Shown here in pieces: positions 14,957 to 18,834 of a stretch of DNA of 18,834 bases (position 1 is its first letter; each line of letters starts with the position of its first letter). Below the pieces are notes generated by a model that ran no database searches, was not told the DNA's origin, and was given only the letters and a program-made list of their open reading frames with translations. This DNA is from an uncultured Collinsella sp. (GTDB lineage Bacteria; Actinomycetota; Coriobacteriia; Coriobacteriales; Coriobacteriaceae): positions 1 through 18,834 of the forward strand of contig USFU01000015.1 of assembly GCA_900554135.1 (NCBI GenBank). Reading direction: 5' to 3'. Position numbers and translations under genes: made by a program.

Positions 14957-15721
14957 ATGCTGCTACCCGATTCCAAGACCGAGCTCGTCCGTCGCGGCAA
15001 CAAGGTCGTTTACGACCTGGGCGACAAGATCGTCAAGGTCTTTAACGAGACCAAGCCCGTCTCCGACGTGTTCAACGAGGCTTTGAATCTTGCCCGCATC
15101 AATGAGTGCGGCATCCGCAGCCCCAAGGCTCTCGAGGTTTCTCAGCTCGAGAACGCCAACGGCTGGGCACTCGTGACCGAGAAGGTTCCGGGCACCACCC
15201 TTGCCGAGAAGATGACTGCCGAGCCCCAGCGCTTTGGTGAGTACCTCGAGATGTTCGTCGACCTCCAGATCGAGATCCACGGCTACACATCCCCGCTGCT
15301 CAACCGTCAGCGCGATAAGTTCGCCCGCATGATCGACAGCCTCGATCAGCTCAATGCCACCACGCGCTACAACCTTCAGGAGCGTCTGGACGGCATGACC
15401 AAGGAGTTCAAGGTCTGCCACGGCGACTTCAACCCCTCCAACGTCATCGTCGGCGACGACGGCCAGCTGTACGTCTGCGACTGGGCACACGCCACCCAGG
15501 GCTCCCCTGCTGCCGACGTTGCCACCACCTACCTGCTCTTTGCCCTCAACAGCAAGGACCAGGCCGAGGCTTATCTGGAGCTCTACTGCGACCGCGCCGA
15601 CATGCCCATGCAGGTCGTGCGTCAGTGGACGAGCATCGTCGCCGCTTCCGAGCTCGCTCGTAAGCGCAACGTGAACGATGAGTTCCTGAAGAACTGGATC
15701 GACGTCGTCGATTATCAGTAA
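14957..15721 (+). CDS. APH/choline-kinase-fold phosphotransferase, substrate unknown
   Basis: A 254-aa kinase-like protein of the aminoglycoside phosphotransferase superfamily (PF01636-like). Visible motifs: a small N-lobe with KIVKVFN (Lys27 a likely ATP-binding lysine), LVTEKVPGTTL as the hinge region, the catalytic loop CHGDFNPSNVIV (Asp157, Asn162) and the metal-binding CDWAHA (Asp175), followed by PAADVATTYLL. All catalytic residues are present, so it is probably active. The fold covers antibiotic, sugar, choline and homoserine kinases, and nothing here argues for drug resistance. AGGATG lies 5 nt before the ATG. It lies 87 nt after adhE in the same direction, with only the T-less hairpin between, so co-transcription is possible. 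Confidence 0.85.
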   Translation: MLLPDSKTELVRRGNKVVYDLGDKIVKVFNETKPVSDVFNEALNLARINECGIRSPKALEVSQLENANGWALVTEKVPGTTLAEKMTAEPQRFGEYLEMFVDLQIEIHGYTSPLLNRQRDKFARMIDSLDQLNATTRYNLQERLDGMTKEFKVCHGDFNPSNVIVGDDGQLYVCDWAHATQGSPAADVATTYLLFALNSKDQAEAYLELYCDRADMPMQVVRQWTSIVAASELARKRNVNDEFLKNWIDVVDYQ

Positions 15722-15753
15722 TATCTGAGCGATTTATTTCGCATCGGAGGCAC

Positions 15754-15796
15754 AAAGGAAACCCCGCAGCTCGCATGGGCTGTGGGGTTTCCTTTT
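15754..15796 (+). terminator. Terminator after the phosphotransferase gene
   Basis: Seventeen nucleotides at 15754-15770 (AAAGGAAACCCCGCAGC) pair with 15779-15795 with one wobble, around an 8-nt loop. The stem ends in TTTT on the plus strand and AAA on the other side, so it may work in both directions. Confidence 0.9.
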
Positions 15797-15820
15797 AGCG
15801 ATTGAGTACGTTGAGAAGAT

Positions 15821-15869
15821 AAAAGGACGGCCCCGCATCTCCCCTATCTGGAGAAATGCGGGGCCGTCC
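15821..15869 (-). terminator. Terminator of the rseP-ispG-proS operon
   Basis: GGACGGCCCCGCAT (15825-15838) and ATGCGGGGCCGTCC (15856-15869) are perfect inverted arms, with an inner CTCC/GGAG stem. Read on the minus strand the hairpin is followed by TTTT (15824-15821). It sits 31 nt after the proS stop and faces the plus-strand terminator at 15754-15796. Confidence 0.88.
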
Positions 15870-15899
15870 CGTATATCAAACTACAAGCGAAATCGTAGA

Positions 15900-17621
15900 T
15901 TAACGACGGGCCGCCTTCACAAGCTCGGCAACCTTGGTGACAACCTCGTCGATCGCCACGTCCTCACGCTCGCCGGTAGCACGGTCCTTGAGCTCGACGG
16001 TGCCATTCCTGAGGCCGCGCTTACCCAGAACGACCTGATACGGGAAGCCCATAAGGTCGTTGTCGGCAAACTTAAAGCCAGGACGCTCGTCACGGTCGTC
16101 GACGACGACCTCGATACCCTCGGCGCACAGACCATCAACGATCTGCTCGCAGACGGTAGCGCACTCCTCCTTCTTGGGGTCGAGCGGAATCACCGTGACC
16201 TCGTACGGGGCAACGGAGACCGGCCAGACGATGCCGTGCTCGTCGTTGTGCTGCTCCACGACGGCAGCGAGCGAGCGGGACACGCCCACGCCGTAGCAAC
16301 CCATGATAAGCGGCTTCTCCTTGCCGTCCTCGTCCATAAAGGTGGCACCCATGGCCTCGGAGTACTTGGTGCCCAGCTGGAAGACCTGGGAGACCTCGAT
16401 ACCGCGGGCGGCAGAGAGCGGCTTCCCGCAGTGCGGGCAGGGATCGCCGGCGACGACGGTAACCAGGTCGGCCCACTCGTCGACGGTAAAGTCGCGCTCG
16501 GGGCAGGCACCGGTAAAGTGATAATCGACCTCGTTGGCACCGCAGGCCCACTGCTTGGACTCGCGCAGGCTCTCGTCGCACACCAGACGGATGCCCTCGG
16601 GCAGGTTAACCGGTCCGATAAAGCCCTTATGCAGACCGTTCGCCTGAAGCTCCTCGTCGGTCATCATGCGATAGCCCTTGCCAAAAACATGCTCGGCCTT
16701 GCAGTCATTGAGCTCGTGGTCGCCCGGGACAATGGCCACGACCGGCTTGCCCTCGGAGTCGATCAACGCCAGCGACTTGCGCGTACCGTTCTCGGGGAAG
16801 CCGAAGAACTTGGCGACGGCCTCGATGGTGCCCATACCCGGAGTCTCGACCTTGATGAGCGTACCGTCGCCGGGACCCTCGGTCACAACGACCTTGGTGC
16901 TGGCAGCCTCGTCATCGGCAGCAAAGCCGCAATCGTCGCAGTAGACGAGCGAAGCCTCGCCGGCGTCGGCCAGCGCCATGTACTCGACGGAGGTGTCACC
17001 GCCGATCTCGCCGGAGTCGGCGACAACGGGCAGAGCCTTGATGTAGCAGCGCTCGCAGATGTTGGCGTAGGCCTGCTTCATCTTGTCGTACTCCTCCTGC
17101 AGGCTCTCCTGCGTGGCAGAGAAGCTATAGGCGTCCTTCATGATGAACTCACGGCCGCGCATCAGGCCAAAGCGGGGACGGAACTCATCGCGGAACTTGT
17201 CCTGAATGTGGTACAGGTTGACGGGCAGCTGCTTATAGGAGCGCAGCTCGTTGCGCACCAGGGCCGTGACGGTCTCCTCGTGCGTGGGGCCCAGCACAAA
17301 CTCGCGACCATGACGGTCGTCAAAGCGCACGAGCTCCTTGCCATAGGCATCGATACGGCCGGACTCACGCCACAGCTCAGCATCGACCATAATGGGCATC
17401 ATAAGCTCCTGGGCGCCGGCGGCGTCCATCTCGTCGCGCACGATGTTCTCGATCTTGCGAATCGAGCGCCACGCGAGCGGCAGATAGGAATACAGGCCGG
17501 CGGCCTCCTTGCGGATCATACCGGCACGAAGCAGCAGACGATGGCTTGCAAGCTCGGCGTCGGCCGGATCCTCTTTGAGCGTAGGCGCATAGAGCTTAGA
17601 CATATACATTGCTCGGGTCAT
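15900..17621 (-). CDS. proS: Prolyl-tRNA synthetase, bacterial type with editing domain
   Basis: Charges tRNA-Pro with proline. At 573 aa it matches the long bacterial type. Class II signatures: the TxE loop GPTHEE (111-116), motif 2 FRDEFRPRFGLMRGREF (143-159) and motif 3 GCYGVGVSRSLAAVVEQ in the C-terminal half of the catalytic core. About residues 225-385 between motifs 2 and 3 form the YbaK-like editing insertion that clears Ala-tRNA-Pro, followed by an anticodon-binding domain (VAPYEVTVIPLD onward). The ATG at 17621 abuts the ispG stop (TAAATG) and has GAGGAG upstream. An ATG six codons inside (MSKLYAPTLKE) is possible but less well placed. Confidence 0.97.
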   Translation of the reverse strand: MTRAMYMSKLYAPTLKEDPADAELASHRLLLRAGMIRKEAAGLYSYLPLAWRSIRKIENIVRDEMDAAGAQELMMPIMVDAELWRESGRIDAYGKELVRFDDRHGREFVLGPTHEETVTALVRNELRSYKQLPVNLYHIQDKFRDEFRPRFGLMRGREFIMKDAYSFSATQESLQEEYDKMKQAYANICERCYIKALPVVADSGEIGGDTSVEYMALADAGEASLVYCDDCGFAADDEAASTKVVVTEGPGDGTLIKVETPGMGTIEAVAKFFGFPENGTRKSLALIDSEGKPVVAIVPGDHELNDCKAEHVFGKGYRMMTDEELQANGLHKGFIGPVNLPEGIRLVCDESLRESKQWACGANEVDYHFTGACPERDFTVDEWADLVTVVAGDPCPHCGKPLSAARGIEVSQVFQLGTKYSEAMGATFMDEDGKEKPLIMGCYGVGVSRSLAAVVEQHNDEHGIVWPVSVAPYEVTVIPLDPKKEECATVCEQIVDGLCAEGIEVVVDDRDERPGFKFADNDLMGFPYQVVLGKRGLRNGTVELKDRATGEREDVAIDEVVTKVAELVKAARR

Positions 17622-18704
17622 TTATTTCTCCTCAATAAGCTTGTCGACCTCGGCCATAAGCGCGTCGACAATTTGATCCTCAGCTACTTTACCAATGATC
17701 TGGCCATGCGAAAAGAGCAGGGCCTGACCTCGTCCGCAGGCAACGCCCAGGTCGGCATCAGAAGCCTCGCCAGGGCCATTAACGGCACATCCCATGACGG
17801 CAATCGAAAGCGGCGCGGCATAGTTCTTAAGCCGCTCGGTTACTTCCTCAGCGATAGGAATCAGGTTAACCTGGCAGCGGGCGCACGTGGGGCACGAGAC
17901 AATCTCGGGACCACGGCGACGCAGGCCCAGCGACTGCAAAATTCCCCAGGCAACCGGCGGCTCCTCGACCGGATCGGCCGTGAGCGAGACGCGCATGGTG
18001 TCACCGATACCCTCAGACAGCAGGATACCAAGGCCCACCGAGCTCTTGATAGTGCCCTGCAGCTTGGTACCCGCCTCGGTTACGCCCAGGTGAAGCGGAA
18101 CGTGGGGAATCTCACGCGACAGGGCTCGATAGGTATCGAGCGTCGTTTGCACGCTATGGGCCTTGGCCGAAAGCACAATGTTCGTAAAGCCGCGGTCCTC
18201 AAAATGCTTGACGAAACGCTCGCTCGACATCACGAGCTTTTCGGGCTGCGTAAGGTCGTCGCGCTCGGCGATATCCTGCTCAAGCGAACCGGCATTGACG
18301 CCGATACGAATCGCACAGCCCGCGGCACCCGCAGCATCGATCACCGCGTCAACCTTGGCCCAATCGCCGATATTGCCGGGATTGATGCGCAGCTTGGCGG
18401 CACCAGCCTCAACGGCACCAATGGCGAGCTTATGGTTAAAGTGGATATCGGCGACAATCGGCACCGGAGACTCGGCGCAGATAGTGCGGAAACCCTCAAG
18501 CGCGGCCTCGGTGGGCACGCTCACGCGCACGATATCGCAGCCAGCCTGCGCCAAAGCACGCACTTGCGCAAGCGTTGCCTGGGCATCAGCGGTATCGGTG
18601 CAGGTCATGGATTGGACCACCACCGGCGCGCCGCCACCGATCTGCACGCCGCCCACATGCACGGGACGCGTTAGCTCGCGAGGCAAAGGATGGGATAAAG
18701 ACAA
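17622..18704 (-). CDS. ispG: 4-hydroxy-3-methylbut-2-enyl diphosphate synthase
   Basis: [4Fe-4S] enzyme of the MEP isoprenoid pathway that converts MEcPP to HMBPP. The 360-aa form has the N-terminal barrel (VVVQSMTCTDTAD, DIVRVSVPTE, VADIHFNHKLA, LRINPGNIGD) and a C-terminal cluster domain with Cys271 and Cys274 (CPTCAR) and Cys306 with Glu313 (GCAVNGPGE). These are one residue off the E. coli positions, which supports the chosen start. The start is TTG at 18704: GGGGAG (18713-18718) is 8 nt upstream. A GTG at 18713 overlaps that Shine-Dalgarno, and the frame further up belongs to the coding region of rseP. It lies 13 nt after rseP and abuts proS. Confidence 0.95.
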   Translation of the reverse strand: MSLSHPLPRELTRPVHVGGVQIGGGAPVVVQSMTCTDTADAQATLAQVRALAQAGCDIVRVSVPTEAALEGFRTICAESPVPIVADIHFNHKLAIGAVEAGAAKLRINPGNIGDWAKVDAVIDAAGAAGCAIRIGVNAGSLEQDIAERDDLTQPEKLVMSSERFVKHFEDRGFTNIVLSAKAHSVQTTLDTYRALSREIPHVPLHLGVTEAGTKLQGTIKSSVGLGILLSEGIGDTMRVSLTADPVEEPPVAWGILQSLGLRRRGPEIVSCPTCARCQVNLIPIAEEVTERLKNYAAPLSIAVMGCAVNGPGEASDADLGVACGRGQALLFSHGQIIGKVAEDQIVDALMAEVDKLIEEK

Positions 18705-18717
18705 TCCAACCACTCCC

Positions 18718-18834
18718 CTACAGAATAAATCGAAGGATGTCGGAACGAAGCATGTAGACAAACAGCAGCGCAAAGAGCGCGATGCCCACATAGCTCACAA
18801 TCGTCTGGACCTTGAGCGGAAGCTCGCGGCCCGC
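18718..18834 (-). CDS. rseP: RseP-like site-2 protease, C-terminal end only
   Basis: Only the last 38 codons and the TAG stop are in the window. The peptide ends GRELPLKVQTIVSYVGIALF and then LLFVYMLRSDILRFIL. A last membrane segment followed by a short R-DILRFI-type tail is typical of M50 intramembrane metalloproteases (RseP/RasP), which cut membrane-bound regulators and signal peptides. The gene order rseP-(dxr)-ispG is common, which supports the call; dxr would be expected before rseP, outside this window. The stop overlaps the Shine-Dalgarno of ispG. Confidence 0.75.
   Translation of the reverse strand, partial: AGRELPLKVQTIVSYVGIALFALLFVYMLRSDILRFIL

Noticed and set aside
14957..15721. 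Reading the APH-fold gene as an aminoglycoside resistance gene
   Set aside because: Only the general kinase motifs are shared; it sits among chromosomal metabolic genes with no sign of mobility and matches no resistance enzyme I can recognise.
16236..18674. 812-codon plus-strand open frame opposite proS and ispG
   Set aside because: Same shadow effect. It runs across two well-supported genes on the other strand and shows no recognisable motif.

Overview
The window is a GC-rich stretch of bacterial chromosome made almost entirely of housekeeping genes. The best guess for its source is a gut Coriobacteriia, probably Collinsella or a close relative. Three things point there: an actinobacterial IHF (mIHF) next to gmk and rpoZ, frequent GTG/TTG starts, and a fermentative bifunctional AdhE in an actinobacterial background. 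The genus is inference; the phylum is fairly safe. I found no prophage, CRISPR array, intact insertion sequence, or rRNA or tRNA gene.

Layout. (1) 1-2857, minus: comEA and comEC (comEC runs off the left edge), the DNA receptor and channel of natural transformation. (2) 3029-5482, minus: an operon mihF-gmk-rpoZ-thiI ending in a hairpin terminator. (3) 5611-11262, minus: a de novo pyrimidine operon pyrR-pyrB-pyrC-pyrK-pyrD-pyrF. Its leader (11085-11181) can fold into three mutually exclusive hairpins, as expected of PyrR-controlled attenuation. carA, carB and pyrE are not in this cluster. (4) 11299-11785, plus: rpmB (ribosomal protein L28) with a long, structured upstream region, divergent from the pyr operon. 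(5) 11787-12069: a relic of a REP-associated tyrosine transposase (RAYT) between two inverted REP-like palindromes. It does not appear as a normal gene because it is truncated and has an in-frame stop. (6) 12172-15796, plus: adhE and a small phosphotransferase-fold kinase gene of unknown substrate. (7) 15821-18834, minus: rseP (3' end only), ispG and proS, ending in a strong terminator that faces the terminator of region 6.

How the genes work together. The pyr genes make UMP from carbamoyl phosphate except for the PyrE step, and PyrR senses UMP/UTP. gmk, rpoZ, mihF, rpmB, proS and thiI serve nucleotide supply, transcription, nucleoid structure and translation. AdhE re-oxidises NADH by making ethanol. 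ispG supplies isoprenoid precursors and RseP is an intramembrane protease.

I did not find an obviously new multi-gene system. The parts most worth a second look are non-coding: the pyr leader switch, the rpmB leader with a perfect 11-bp inverted repeat, the RAYT/REP relic, and the inverted repeat upstream of mihF.
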